A stretch of DNA of 64,000 nucleotides from Lentzea sp. NBRC 105346 (GCF_030269605.1 NZ_BSTQ01000002.1:62001-126000), one strand, 5' to 3'; positions 37,438-46,761 are shown, counted from the stretch's first letter. Program-made: numbers and translations. The notes: generated by a model from the sequence alone, not told the origin.

Positions 37438-38193
37438 GTGGGAGATCTGGTCACCGGGGAAGCCGTAGTCGTCTCGCTGCGCACCGCCCGCCTGGCGAGC
37501 CGCGCCCTGGCGTTCGGCCTGGACGTGGCGATCCAGGCGGCGACCCTCTACGTCCTGTACCTGATCCTCCCGACCCCGCAGGACGCGGCACTCCTGCGCG
37601 CCGCGGCCCTGGTGGCGGCGATCTCGGTCCTGATCGGCTACCCGGTCCTCACGGAGACGCTCACCCGAGGCCGCACCGTGGGCAAGCTCGTGTTCGGCCT
37701 GCGCGTGGTGCGCGACGACGGCGGCCCGATCCGGTTCCGGCACGCGCTGGTGCGCGGGCTGGCCGGGTTCTTCGTGGACTTCTGGGCGCTGGGCCTGGGC
37801 GGGGTGGTGGCGCTGCTGGTGTCGCTGGCGTCCACGCAGGGCAAGCGCGTCGGCGACTACCTCGCGGGCACGGTCGTCATCCGCGTGCGGGTGCCGAAGG
37901 AGAAGGCGCCGCAGATCCTGATGCCGCCGGAGCTCGCCGCGTGGGCCGCCGGGCTGGACCTCACCGCCCTGCCCGACGACCTCGCCCTCGCCGCGCGCAG
38001 TTACCTGGCGCGGTTCGCCAACCTGTCCACCGAGGCGCAGTGGACCCTCGGCACCGCGCTGGCGGACGACGTGGCACAACGCATCGCGGCGCCGAGGCAC
38101 AACCTGCCCCCGTACGCATACCTGAGCGCGGTGCTGGCCGAACGCCGGGAGCGGGCGCTACGCGCGCAGTCCGTCCATCACAACGGCCAGTAG
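37438..38193 (+). CDS. RDD family membrane protein
   Basis: The 251-residue protein from GTG 37438 has the RDD domain at its N-terminus (RLASRALAFGLDVAIQ, then TLTRGRTVGKLVFGLRVV) with about three or four membrane helices, and a soluble C-terminal half with PPELAAWAAGLDLTALPDDL. It belongs functionally with the SpoIIM/DUF58/MoxR cluster. Its last 36 bp overlap the convergent TetR gene. Confidence 0.9.
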   Translation: MGDLVTGEAVVVSLRTARLASRALAFGLDVAIQAATLYVLYLILPTPQDAALLRAAALVAAISVLIGYPVLTETLTRGRTVGKLVFGLRVVRDDGGPIRFRHALVRGLAGFFVDFWALGLGGVVALLVSLASTQGKRVGDYLAGTVVIRVRVPKEKAPQILMPPELAAWAAGLDLTALPDDLALAARSYLARFANLSTEAQWTLGTALADDVAQRIAAPRHNLPPYAYLSAVLAERRERALRAQSVHHNGQ

Positions 38194-38661
38194 CCGCTCC
38201 GGCCGCGACGTCTCGGCCAGCCCGGCCAGCAGGCCCTTCAGCAACGCAAGCAGGTCGGGGAACTCGAGGTCACGACGCACCGCACCCGCCGCCTGCGCCC
38301 GCACCAGCAGCGCGTTGAACGCCTCGTGCAGCCGTGCCTGCAGATCCGACGGCACGACGAAGGCGTCGGACAGGTCGCGTTTCAACGCGGCCTCCTCCCC
38401 GATCCGGCCGAGGAACGCGAAGAACGCCGCGCCGGGATCGGCCGACGACGAGGAAGCGAAGTCGATCAAGGAAGCGATCCGTTCCTCCATCACGGCCTGG
38501 AAGAGGGCCTCCTTCGTCGGGAAGTGCCGGTAGACGGTGCCGGGGCCGACACCGGCCAGCGCGGCGATCTCGTCGAGCGGCACGCCGAACCCGCCGGACG
38601 CGAAGGCGGACGCGGCGGCGGACAGGACTTTGGCGCGGTTGCGCTGGGCGTCAGCACGCAT
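38158..38661 (-). CDS. TetR-family transcriptional regulator
   Basis: The 167-residue protein has an N-terminal helix-turn-helix (VPLDEIAALAGVGPGTVYRHFPTKEALFQ). Its C-terminal ligand domain is short. It is divergent from the PhzA/PhzB-like gene at 38731 and probably represses it. The 3' end lies inside the RDD coding sequence on the other strand. Confidence 0.9.
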   Translation of the reverse strand: MRADAQRNRAKVLSAAASAFASGGFGVPLDEIAALAGVGPGTVYRHFPTKEALFQAVMEERIASLIDFASSSSADPGAAFFAFLGRIGEEAALKRDLSDAFVVPSDLQARLHEAFNALLVRAQAAGAVRRDLEFPDLLALLKGLLAGLAETSRPERLLAVVMDGLRA

Positions 38662-38696
38662 GGTTGCAAACCGGGGCGTGCGTTCCGTATCGTCGA

Positions 38697-38711
38697 AACG
38701 GGGTCACCGTT
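38697..38711. promoter_or_regulatory. candidate operator between the TetR and PhzB-like genes
   Basis: AACGG and CCGTT form 5-bp arms with a 5-base spacer in the 69-bp divergent gap, and one more base pair extends each side imperfectly. It is a plausible but weak TetR site. Confidence 0.3.
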
Positions 38712-38730
38712 CCGATTCTAGGGAGTCCTG

Positions 38731-39171
38731 ATGACACGCACACCACGAGACGTCGCGGAGGAGACCCGGCGCATGGTCGCCGGCGAGAGCACGATCCCCT
38801 TCGCGGACCTGTTCGCCGAGGACGGCGTGATGGAGTATCGGTTCGCGCCACCGGGATTTCCGACCGAGCTCGTCGGCCGCGAGGCGATCCGCGCGCACTT
38901 CGCGAAGGCGGGCCGGCACCGCGAGGTGCTGGAGATCGAGCAGGTCGATCTCATCGTCCGGCAGACCGACGATCCCGAGGTGATCGTCACCGAGATCACG
39001 CACAAGGGCTGGTCCAAGGCCGCGAAGGATCACTACACGTTCACCGCGCTCGGTGTCGTCCGGGTGCGCGACGGCATGATCGTCCACTATGACGACTACA
39101 TGAACCCGATCGCCATGGCCCGTTTGCTCGGGCGCACCGACGAGCTGGTCGCCGCACTGTCGACACAGTAG
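38731..39171 (+). CDS. PhzA/PhzB-like (NTF2/SnoaL fold) protein
   Basis: The 146-residue protein has the NTF2-like pattern FADLFAEDGVMEYRFAPPG, LVGREAIRAHF and GMIVHYDDYMNPIAMARLLG near the end, typical of PhzA/PhzB-like proteins. This fold hosts isomerases, cyclases and dehydratases, so the chemistry is open. Control by the divergent TetR is likely. Confidence 0.85.
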   Translation: MTRTPRDVAEETRRMVAGESTIPFADLFAEDGVMEYRFAPPGFPTELVGREAIRAHFAKAGRHREVLEIEQVDLIVRQTDDPEVIVTEITHKGWSKAAKDHYTFTALGVVRVRDGMIVHYDDYMNPIAMARLLGRTDELVAALSTQ

Positions 39172-39218
39172 GAACAGGCCTCTGGCACGTCACCGGCAAA
39201 CCGGGTACGTGTGGAGGC

Positions 39219-39908
39219 ATGGACCTGCTGACCAGGCACGAGGGTGACACCGTCCTGGTCTCTCCGACCGGACGGCTCGACCTGTCAACGTATGCCGAAC
39301 TACGCGACGGACTGCTCAAACAGGTCGCCGAACAACCCGCCGTTCTCGTCGTCGAGCTGACCGAGCGGTTCGAGATCGGCAGCGACACGCTCGCGGCCGT
39401 GTTCGCCACCGTACGGGTGCGGATCGCGCCGTGGTCCGGGGTCCGGCTCGTGCTGGTACCGACCACCACTGAACACCGGAAACTGTTGGAGCGCACCGGT
39501 GTCGGGCGGTTCGTGCACACCTACGCGACGGTGCGCGACGCCCGGTCGCACACGCCGGCCCGCCGCCGCGAGGAGATCCAGCTGCCCCGCGGCGACGGGG
39601 TCGCCGACGCGGCCCGGCGGTTCGTGCTGCGCGTGTGCGACCGCTGGCACGCCGGGCCCGCCACCGTCAGCGCCGTGCTGATGGCCGGCGAGATGGTCGA
39701 GAACACGTTGCGGCACACCACCGGGGCGCCCACGGTGCGGGTCGAGCACTTCCACACGAACCTCGTCGTGACGGTCCGGGACAACGAGCCATGGCACGAC
39801 GGCCCGCACGGTCGCGGGATCGCGTCGTTCGAACGGCTCGCGACCGCATGGGGGAAAACCACCACGCTCGACGGCGGGAAGATCGTGTGGGTCAGTGTGT
39901 CGCTTTAG
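39219..39908 (+). CDS. second STAS-HATPase fusion protein
   Basis: The 229-residue paralogue of the protein at 27734 has a STAS-like N-terminus (VSPTGRLDLSTYAELRDGLL, AVLVVELTERF) and a GHKL ATPase C-terminus (LMAGEMVENTLRHTTG, NLVVTVRDNEPWHDGPHGRG). Here the gene stands alone, without cheB/cheR. Its TAG stop overlaps the convergent cbiQO stop by 4 bp. Confidence 0.84.
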   Translation: MDLLTRHEGDTVLVSPTGRLDLSTYAELRDGLLKQVAEQPAVLVVELTERFEIGSDTLAAVFATVRVRIAPWSGVRLVLVPTTTEHRKLLERTGVGRFVHTYATVRDARSHTPARRREEIQLPRGDGVADAARRFVLRVCDRWHAGPATVSAVLMAGEMVENTLRHTTGAPTVRVEHFHTNLVVTVRDNEPWHDGPHGRGIASFERLATAWGKTTTLDGGKIVWVSVSL

Positions 39909-41326
39909 TCCAAAACGAAACCGAACGGCAATTCCAGCCGGTGCCGCGCCAGCAGTTCGGTGTCGCGCAGGATCTCCCGCGTCGGTCCGTCCGCGACGAC
40001 CACGCCGTCGTCCACCAGCACACTGCGCGGGCACAGCTGCAGCGCGTACGGCAGATCGTGGGTGACCATCAGCATCGTGCGGTCCAGCCCGAGCAGCACC
40101 TCGGCCAGCTCGCGGCGCGCCACCGGTTCGAGGTTCGCCGAAGGTTCGTCCAGCACCAGGATCTCCGGATCGCACGCGAGCACCGACGCGAGCGCGACCC
40201 GGCGGCGCTGACCGCCGGACAGGTGCATCGGCGAGCGATCCGCGAACGACTCCATGCCCACCGCCCGCAACGCCCGCTGCACGCGTCCGTCCACATCGGA
40301 CAGCCCGAAGTTGGCCGGCCCGAACGCGACGTCCTCGCCGACCGTCGACATGAACAGCTGGTCGTCCGGGTCCTGGAAGACCAGCCCGACGCGGCGGCGG
40401 ATCTCCCGCAGGTTCGCCTTGGTGACGGGCAGCCCGGCGACGGTCACCTCACCCGACCCGCCGGAGAGGACTCCGTTGAGGTGCAACGCGAGCGTCGTCT
40501 TGCCCGCGCCGTTGGGACCGAGCAGCGCGACCCGCTCCCCCTGCTCGATCGTGAGGTTGACGCCGTACAACGCCTGATGCCCGTTGGGATACGCGTACGC
40601 GAGCCGCGAGACCGTCAACGCCGGAGCGGCCGGCCGTTCCGGCGTGAAGGTCGAACCCGCGACGGCGGAGCCGGACCAGCCGCGCGAGACCATCGCGAGG
40701 TGCACGCGCTCACCGCGTTCGTAGGCGCGGATGAACAACGTCCCCACGCCGCGCGCGGTCGCGCCCAGCTGCCAGAGGAACCGCGGGTTGTGGCCGCGCG
40801 AGACACGGGCGACGCTCATCCGCCGCGCCTCCCCCGCGATCACCTCGACGTAGCGCAGCATCAGCGTCGCGATGGTGATCATCACGCCCGGAACGCGCAG
40901 CTTCCGCAGCCCCAGCAACAGATCCTTCGGCGCCGTGGTGGCGGCGAGCGTCAACGACACCAGCACGCCGAGCGTGCCCTTGGCGAGGATGTTCCACCCC
41001 GCCAGCGCGCCGTCGACGGAAACCGAGAGCCCGTGGAAGTCGGTGCGCGGGCCGGCGCCGACGAACGGCAGCAGCACCGCCAGCACCACGAACGGCAGCT
41101 CGATCAGCGACCGCGCGAGGAACCAGCGCACCGGCACGCGCGCGACGAACCACACGGACACGACGAGCACCAGGTAGGCACCGAACGCCCAGTACTGCTC
41201 TCTCGGGGTGGCCACCACGCACAGCACCGCGACCAGCGCCGCGAGGATCTTGGTCTGCGGGGCGAGCCGGTGGACGGCGGAGTCCCCCGGCCGGTGTAAG
41301 GCGCCGTGCGCGTGCCCGGCGCTCAT
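39905..41326 (-). CDS. cbiQO: fused cobalt ECF transporter: EcfT/CbiQ joined to CbiO ATPase
   Basis: In this 473-residue protein residues 1-230 are CbiQ-like (membrane helices at about 25-90 and 110-160, coupling motifs SRG at 176-178 and 214-216) and 235-473 are a CbiO ATPase (Walker A GPNGAGKTT 270-278, LSGGQ 369-373, Walker B ILVLDEP, His423). The two subunits are usually separate. The start overlaps the CbiN-like gene stop. With CbiM and the CbiN-like protein it should import Co2+ for cobalamin synthesis; Ni2+ is possible. Confidence 0.93.
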   Translation of the reverse strand: MSAGHAHGALHRPGDSAVHRLAPQTKILAALVAVLCVVATPREQYWAFGAYLVLVVSVWFVARVPVRWFLARSLIELPFVVLAVLLPFVGAGPRTDFHGLSVSVDGALAGWNILAKGTLGVLVSLTLAATTAPKDLLLGLRKLRVPGVMITIATLMLRYVEVIAGEARRMSVARVSRGHNPRFLWQLGATARGVGTLFIRAYERGERVHLAMVSRGWSGSAVAGSTFTPERPAAPALTVSRLAYAYPNGHQALYGVNLTIEQGERVALLGPNGAGKTTLALHLNGVLSGGSGEVTVAGLPVTKANLREIRRRVGLVFQDPDDQLFMSTVGEDVAFGPANFGLSDVDGRVQRALRAVGMESFADRSPMHLSGGQRRRVALASVLACDPEILVLDEPSANLEPVARRELAEVLLGLDRTMLMVTHDLPYALQLCPRSVLVDDGVVVADGPTREILRDTELLARHRLELPFGFVLD

Positions 41327-41604
41327 CGCACGGACTTCTTGCGCAGCACCATGAACAGTCCGAAGGAGAGCGCCAGCACGACGACCACGCCGAGCACGCC
41401 GGCCAGGCCGGTGAACCGGGAGTCGCCGCCGAGCGCGTAGTCGGCGAACGTGCCACCGCTGAACGGGTGTTCCTGGGCGTGCTGGGCGATACCGGTGTCC
41501 TCGGTGACCTTGTCCAGACCGTCCGGATCGGACGACGCGAAGTACGACAGCACGCCGGCGATCAGCAGGGACACGACGGCGAACCCGACGAAGAACTTCT
41601 TCAC
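41323..41604 (-). CDS. cbiN: PDGLE-domain CbiN-like cobalt transporter subunit
   Basis: The 93-residue protein has two membrane helices (residues 5-22 and 65-87) separated by an external loop with FASSDPDGLDKV, the PDGLE motif. This domain replaces or complements CbiN in actinobacterial cobalt/nickel ECF systems. It overlaps both neighbours by 4 bp. Confidence 0.88.
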   Translation of the reverse strand: MKKFFVGFAVVSLLIAGVLSYFASSDPDGLDKVTEDTGIAQHAQEHPFSGGTFADYALGGDSRFTGLAGVLGVVVVLALSFGLFMVLRKKSVR

Positions 41605-42284
41605 GCCCGCACCTCCAGCTCGGGCCGCGTACCCCGCAGCAGGTGGACCAGGTCGGGCCGGACGGACGCCACGGCCGTGACGGTGGCGGCCGTGATCAGC
41701 CCCTCACCGATGCCGATCAGGACGTGCAGGCCGATCATCGCCAGCGCGACCGTGCCGATCTCGACACCGCCCACTCCGCCGATCGCGTACTCGGCCACGA
41801 AGCCGGCCGAGGCGAGCACGGTGTTGACCAGAGCGGACACGAACGCGACGAGCGCGAGGCCGCCCTTCTTGCGCACCAACGACTTCATCGACATCGCGAC
41901 GAAGAACCCGACCGCGGTGCCGATCAACGCCATGTTGGTGACGTTGGTGCCGATCGCGGTGAGACCGCCGTCGGCGAACAGCAGCGCCTGCACCACGAGC
42001 ACGATCGTCACGCACAGCGCGCCGACCCATGGTCCGACCAGGATCGCGGCGAGCGCTCCGCCGAGCAGGTGGCCGCTGGCGCCGGGCAGGATCGGAAAGT
42101 TGATCATCTGCACGGCGAAGATGAACGCGGCGACCAGACCGGCCATGGGAGCGGTCTTGTCGTCGAGGTCGGCGCGCGCTCTCACCAGAGCGAACCCGAC
42201 CCCGATCGCGGCGATCAGCAGGAACGCCACGGACGTCGGCGCGTTCAGCAGGCCGTCGCTCATGTGCATGGCTACCGGGGACAT
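41601..42284 (-). CDS. cbiM: CbiM cobalt substrate-capture membrane protein
   Basis: The 227-residue protein starts at ATG 42284; ATG 42269 (MHMSDGLLNAP) is also reasonable and gives the mature-like N-terminus. MHMSDG is the hallmark, because the N-terminal amine and His at position 2 bind the metal ion. NFPILPGASGHLLGGALAAI and ALLFADGGLTAIGTNV are typical. About six or seven membrane helices are present. Confidence 0.94.
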   Translation of the reverse strand: MSPVAMHMSDGLLNAPTSVAFLLIAAIGVGFALVRARADLDDKTAPMAGLVAAFIFAVQMINFPILPGASGHLLGGALAAILVGPWVGALCVTIVLVVQALLFADGGLTAIGTNVTNMALIGTAVGFFVAMSMKSLVRKKGGLALVAFVSALVNTVLASAGFVAEYAIGGVGGVEIGTVALAMIGLHVLIGIGEGLITAATVTAVASVRPDLVHLLRGTRPELEVRA

Positions 42285-42459
42285 GGTCGACACGCTAGTT
42301 GCCACCTCCACGTTATGGCCAGCTTTATGCAACAACGAGTCACTGGCTTCACCGCGGACGTACGTGCGAAACCCGCTTTTCGGTTCACCAACGCACCTAG
42401 TCATCGGATGAATGTTGGCTATGATCCGACCCGCCGCCGTACCACACGGAGGGACACGC
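42285..42459. promoter_or_regulatory. divergent region between cbiM and the GH95-like gene
   Basis: This 175-bp gap must hold both promoters. I looked for a cobalamin riboswitch reading toward cbiM and did not find the conserved B12 box or the GCCACTG core. A good ribosome-binding site (GGAGGG, 42447-42452) precedes the plus-strand start. No other structure was evident. Confidence 0.4.
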
Positions 42460-44709
42460 ATGACAGAGTTGTCCAGAAGGACCTTCCTGTACGGGACTGG
42501 CGCCGCGGCGGCCGTATCTGCGCTACCGAGCACGCCCGCGTTCGCCGAACCGCAGACATCGGGTCATCGCGTGCACCAGAGCGTCGTCGAAGACGCCAGG
42601 ATGGAATGGCGCACACTGCCGAAGAACTGGGGCGACAGCCCGTTCCTCGCGAACGGCTTCCTCGGCGTGCAGATCTACGCGGGCCGCACCGCCAACGAGC
42701 TCAAGCTGATGCTCAGCCACTCCGAGGTGCAGGACCAGCGCGTGCAGTGGGAGGCCGCGATCGGCCTGTCCCGCCTGCCGATCGGCTACCTGACCATGAC
42801 CTACGCGGGCGCGATCACCGCCGTGAACTGGACGCTCGACCTGTGGAACGCCGAACTGCGCGGGACCGTGACCACGGCGCAGGGCAGCTCCGAGTTCGCC
42901 CTGCTGGTGCACAACGACCGCAGCACGCTGATCGCCCGGCAGCAGGGTTCCGACCAGGCGAAGTGGGGCTTCCAGCCACTGGAGAGCGCGACCACCCGCA
43001 CGATCCGCAAGCCGCCGGAGTACACCGCGAACCCGCCGGCCACGCTCGGCACCGCCAACGGCGTCTCCTACGCCGCGCAGCCGTTGCACGCGGGCGGCGG
43101 CTACACCACGGCGTGGCGCGCGGACGACAACGGCAGGTTCGCCGCACACGTCGGCTACAGCCACCCGCAGGACACGCACACCTCCGACGCGATCCGCGAG
43201 GTGCGCCAGGCGCTGGCGATCCCGCACCCGGTGCTGACCGCACAACACCGCCGCTGGTGGCACAACTACTACGAGCGCAGCCTGGTGTCCGTTCCGGACA
43301 AGCTGGTGCAGCGCTACTACTGGATCCAGCTGTACAAGATGGCGTCCGCGACCCGTGCCGGCGGACCGGTGATCTCCGAGTGGGGCCCGTGGTTCCCGGA
43401 GCAGGGCGCGAGCTGGACCGCCGTGTGGTGGAACCTCAACGTCCAGGTCTCGTATCCGATCGTCAACGGCTCCAACCACCACGAGCTCGACGCCGTCACC
43501 GCGACGCTGCGCAAGTACGAGTCGAACCTCGAGTCCAACATCCGGCCGGAGTTCCGCGACGGCAACTCCTACGCGATCTGCCACCCCGGCGACCGCACGC
43601 TGCGCCCCGGTCCCCGCTACTGCGGCGTGCCCGGTGTCGCGCCCAACGACCACACCGGCAACCTGTTGTGGGCCATGCACAACGTGTGGCTCGGCTACCG
43701 GCACACCATGGACCGCCGGGTGCGCGACGAGGTGCTGCTGCCGATCCTCACCAAGGCCGTCAACTACTACGCCCGGTTCCTCGTCGAGGGCACCGACGGC
43801 AAGCTGCACCTGCCCGAGACGCGCTCGCCGGAGTACGCCAACGCCACCGACACGACCTACGACCTGTCGCTGATCCGCTGGGGCGTCAGGACGTTGCTCG
43901 AACTGGGCGGCGAGAACCCGCGGTGGCGCGACATCCTCACCCGGCTCGTGCCGTACCACCGGGGCGACAACGGGGTGCTGATCGGCGCGAACGTGCCGTT
44001 GAACGACTCGCACCGGCACTTCTCGCACATGCTGTGGTTCTACCCGCTGCACGAGCTGACGTGGGACTCGCCGGAACACCGCGACCTGATCACGAAGACG
44101 TTCAACCACTGGACGAGCCGCACCAACCTCTGGGCGGGCTACAGCTACGGCGCCGCGTCGTCCATGGCGTCCAACATGAACCGGCCCGAGGACGCCCTGT
44201 CGTTCCTGCGGTACTTCCTCGACCGCAAGCCGGTCGGCGCGAACGCGGTGCTCACCGAGAACACCTTCTACCGGGAGGGCGGCAACCTCGCGATCGAGAG
44301 CCCGCTGGTGTCCGCGCAGGCCGTGCTGGAGATGCTGGTCCAGTCACACAGCGGGGTCGTGCGCGTGTTCCCGTCGGTGTCCTCGACGTGGCGGGACGCC
44401 TCCATCGCGTCACTGCGCACGCAGGGCGCGTTCCTGGTCGACGCGTCGCGGTCGAACGGGGCGACGGACTGGGTCCGCGTGCACAGCGAGGCCGGCGAGC
44501 CGCTGGTGCTGCGGCACGGCATCGTCGGCGACATCGACGTGCGCGACCAGTTCGGCCGCCGGCTCGAACACAAGCAGCAGGCCAACGGCACCGCGATCCG
44601 CCTGCGCAAGGGCCAGACCGCGATCGTCAGCCGCCGCGGCACCCGCCCCGACCTCTGCCCGCGGGATGTCCCCGCCAACGGCTCCGCCCCGCGCTGGGGC
44701 CTCCCGTAA
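42460..44709 (+). CDS. Tat-exported GH95-like glycoside hydrolase
   Basis: The 749-residue protein begins with a twin-arginine signal (LSRRTFLYGTGAAAAV, cleavage near AFAEP). The rest follows the GH95 (alpha-L-fucosidase/alpha-L-galactosidase) plan: an N-terminal beta domain (LPKNWGDSPFLANGFLG, EVQDQRVQWE) and an (alpha/alpha)6 catalytic region with WWNLNVQVSYPI, where the two Asn correspond to the conserved catalytic Asn pair, and HRHFSHMLWFYPLHEL. Divergence from characterised GH95 enzymes is evident, so the exact sugar specificity is open. Confidence 0.84.
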   Translation: MTELSRRTFLYGTGAAAAVSALPSTPAFAEPQTSGHRVHQSVVEDARMEWRTLPKNWGDSPFLANGFLGVQIYAGRTANELKLMLSHSEVQDQRVQWEAAIGLSRLPIGYLTMTYAGAITAVNWTLDLWNAELRGTVTTAQGSSEFALLVHNDRSTLIARQQGSDQAKWGFQPLESATTRTIRKPPEYTANPPATLGTANGVSYAAQPLHAGGGYTTAWRADDNGRFAAHVGYSHPQDTHTSDAIREVRQALAIPHPVLTAQHRRWWHNYYERSLVSVPDKLVQRYYWIQLYKMASATRAGGPVISEWGPWFPEQGASWTAVWWNLNVQVSYPIVNGSNHHELDAVTATLRKYESNLESNIRPEFRDGNSYAICHPGDRTLRPGPRYCGVPGVAPNDHTGNLLWAMHNVWLGYRHTMDRRVRDEVLLPILTKAVNYYARFLVEGTDGKLHLPETRSPEYANATDTTYDLSLIRWGVRTLLELGGENPRWRDILTRLVPYHRGDNGVLIGANVPLNDSHRHFSHMLWFYPLHELTWDSPEHRDLITKTFNHWTSRTNLWAGYSYGAASSMASNMNRPEDALSFLRYFLDRKPVGANAVLTENTFYREGGNLAIESPLVSAQAVLEMLVQSHSGVVRVFPSVSSTWRDASIASLRTQGAFLVDASRSNGATDWVRVHSEAGEPLVLRHGIVGDIDVRDQFGRRLEHKQQANGTAIRLRKGQTAIVSRRGTRPDLCPRDVPANGSAPRWGLP

Positions 44710-44713
44710 CCGC

Positions 44714-44762
44714 CGTCAAGGGCACCCTCACGGCGTCTCATGTCGCGAGGGTGCCCTTAACG
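44714..44762. terminator. hairpin after the GH95-like gene
   Basis: Arms 44714-44729 and 44747-44762 pair over 16 bp with one mismatch around a 17-base loop. It lies between two same-strand genes, so it should insulate the decarboxylase gene from read-through. Confidence 0.68.
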
Positions 44763-44827
44763 GCACCCACGTTCGCAGCTATCGTTCAGTTTTGAACGGT
44801 TTCCCCGTATGGACGAGTGAGGCTGCT

Positions 44828-46183
44828 GTGGATCTCCGGTACTGGATCGACAAGGCTTTGACCGCCCACGAGAAGTGGGCCGCGGAGTTCGGTGCCTTCA
44901 CCCCTCACTCGTCCATGCGGGTGGACGACGCGTCGCTCGGGACCGCCCTGGAGCGGCTGCAGGACCGGTTGCGCGACAACTATCCGTTCTTCCACCCGCG
45001 CTACGCGGGCCAGATGCTCAAGCCGCCGCACCCCGTGGCGATCGTGGGCTACCTGTCCGCGATGCTGATCAACCCGAACAACCACGCCCTCGACGGGGGC
45101 CCGGCGACCGCGAAGATGGAACGCGAGGTCGTCGCCCAGCTCGCCGCCATGTTCGGCTATCCCGCCGAGCACCTCGGGCACCTCACGTCGAGCGGCACCA
45201 TCGCGAACCTGGAGGCATTGTTCGTCGCCCGCGAGCTGCACCCCGGCCGCGGCGTGGCGTACAGCGCGGAGGCGCACTACACACATTCGCGCATGTGCGG
45301 CGTGCTCGGCATGCGCGGCTACAGCGTGCCCGCCGACGGCCGTGGGCGGATGGACCTCGACGCGCTGGAGGACCTGCTGAGGACCGGCGAGGTCGGCACG
45401 GTCGTGCTCACCCCCGGCACCACCGCGCTGGGCGCCATCGAACCCGTGCACGAGGCGCTCCAGCTGCGGGAACGCTACGGCGTGCGGATCCACATCGATG
45501 GCGCGTACGGCGGGTTCTTCACGCTGCTGGCCGGTACCGAGCTCGATCCCGAACCGTGGCGCGCGATCGCTGAGGCCGACTCGATCGTCGTCGACCCGCA
45601 CAAGCACGGGCTGCAGCCCTACGGGTGCGGCGCGGTGCTGTTCCGCGACCCGTCCGTCGGCCGGTACTACCTGCACGACTCGCCGTACACGTACTTCACG
45701 TCCGACGAGCTGCACCTCGGCGAGATCAGCCTGGAGTGCTCACGGGCGGGCGCGGCGGCGGCCGGGCTGTGGCTGACGTTCCAGATGCTGCCGCCGACCC
45801 GCGAAGGGCTCGGCGAGGTGCTGGCCGCGGGCCGGCGCGCAGCCGTCCGGTGGGCGTCGATGATCTCGGCGTCGGACGATCTGGAGCTCTACCAGGAGCC
45901 CGAGCTCGACATCGTCTCGTACTTCCCGCGCACGTCGCCGCTCGCGCTGTCCGCGATCGACGAGGCGTCGAACCGGATCATGCACGACGGCATGACCGCG
46001 GCCGACCCGGTGTTCCTCAGCGTCGCGCGGGCCTCGGCCGCGGCGTTCGAGTCGCGCCACCCGTCGGTGGTCGCGGACGCGGACGGCGCACGCGTGCTGC
46101 GCAGCGTGCTGATGAAGCCCGAGTCCGAGGACTTCCTCGACACCCTGCATCAGCGCGTGCTGGAGCTGACCAGGGGCAGGTAG
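44828..46183 (+). CDS. PLP-dependent decarboxylase (group II amino-acid decarboxylase family)
   Basis: The 451-residue protein starts at GTG 44828 (VDLRYWIDKALTAHEKW). It has the group II fold markers: HPRYAGQMLKPPHPVAI, LTSSGTIANLEAL, HIDGAYGGFFTL and the PLP-binding Lys259 in VDPHKHGLQPYGCG. Substrates in this family include tyrosine, aspartate, glutamate and DOPA, and cannot be assigned here. The 3' end overlaps the convergent TetR gene by 34 bp. Confidence 0.9.
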   Translation: MDLRYWIDKALTAHEKWAAEFGAFTPHSSMRVDDASLGTALERLQDRLRDNYPFFHPRYAGQMLKPPHPVAIVGYLSAMLINPNNHALDGGPATAKMEREVVAQLAAMFGYPAEHLGHLTSSGTIANLEALFVARELHPGRGVAYSAEAHYTHSRMCGVLGMRGYSVPADGRGRMDLDALEDLLRTGEVGTVVLTPGTTALGAIEPVHEALQLRERYGVRIHIDGAYGGFFTLLAGTELDPEPWRAIAEADSIVVDPHKHGLQPYGCGAVLFRDPSVGRYYLHDSPYTYFTSDELHLGEISLECSRAGAAAAGLWLTFQMLPPTREGLGEVLAAGRRAAVRWASMISASDDLELYQEPELDIVSYFPRTSPLALSAIDEASNRIMHDGMTAADPVFLSVARASAAAFESRHPSVVADADGARVLRSVLMKPESEDFLDTLHQRVLELTRGR

Positions 46184-46725
46184 ACGTCGTCGACGATCTC
46201 GACGATCACCTCGTCGGCGACCTCGGTCACCCCGCGCGTCACGTACTCGTTGCGCAGCAGCACGACCGCCACGGTCGCGACGCGCGGGTTCAACGCCTCC
46301 GGCCGCGCCTGGCCGCGCTCGACGGCGCGCCGCAGGATGGTCAGCCACAGCTCGGAGCCTCCGTCGGCCATGCGTTCGTGCAGCTCGGTGAGCAGCTCGG
46401 GTTCGGTGTGCAGGCTCGCGAGCAGCCCGCGCAGGATGTCGCCGTTCGGCGAGGACAGGTGCCGGTTGGCGTTGCGCAGCGTCTCCAGCACGTCGGTGCG
46501 CAGGTCGCCGGTGTCCGGGATGACGGTGCGGTCCTGCATGAGCTGCCGGTACGCGGCGATGCCGAGCGCCGCCCGGTTCGGCCATCGGCGGTAGATCGCG
46601 TTCTTGTTGGTGCCCGCCCGCTTCGCGACGCGGTCCATGGTCAGCCCCGGATACCCGGACTCGGCCAGCTCGTCGGCGGCCGCGCGCAGGATCGCGTCCT
46701 CCAGCACCGCTCCTCGCCGCCTCAT
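46150..46725 (-). CDS. TetR-family transcriptional regulator
   Basis: The 191-residue repressor has the helix-turn-helix LTMDRVAKRAGTNKNAIYRR and a TetR-type C-terminal region. It is divergent from the TIM-barrel-like gene, and a perfect inverted repeat lies in the 40-bp gap, so autoregulation and control of that gene are likely. Confidence 0.92.
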   Translation of the reverse strand: MRRRGAVLEDAILRAAADELAESGYPGLTMDRVAKRAGTNKNAIYRRWPNRAALGIAAYRQLMQDRTVIPDTGDLRTDVLETLRNANRHLSSPNGDILRGLLASLHTEPELLTELHERMADGGSELWLTILRRAVERGQARPEALNPRVATVAVVLLRNEYVTRGVTEVADEVIVEIVDDVYLPLVSSSTR

Positions 46726-46738
46726 GGCTTGATCCTAC

Positions 46739-46761
46739 ATAAGGTACTTGGTGTACCTTAT
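46739..46761. promoter_or_regulatory. probable TetR operator
   Basis: ATAAGGTAC and GTACCTTAT form perfect 9-bp arms around a 5-base spacer in the 40-bp gap between divergent starts. Size, symmetry and position are those of a TetR-family operator. It ends 4 bp before the ATG at 46766, so binding should block both genes. Confidence 0.75.

Noticed and set aside
42285..42459. Cobalamin or NiCo riboswitch upstream of cbiM
   Set aside because: No B12 box, no GCCACTG core and too little length for a full cobalamin aptamer.
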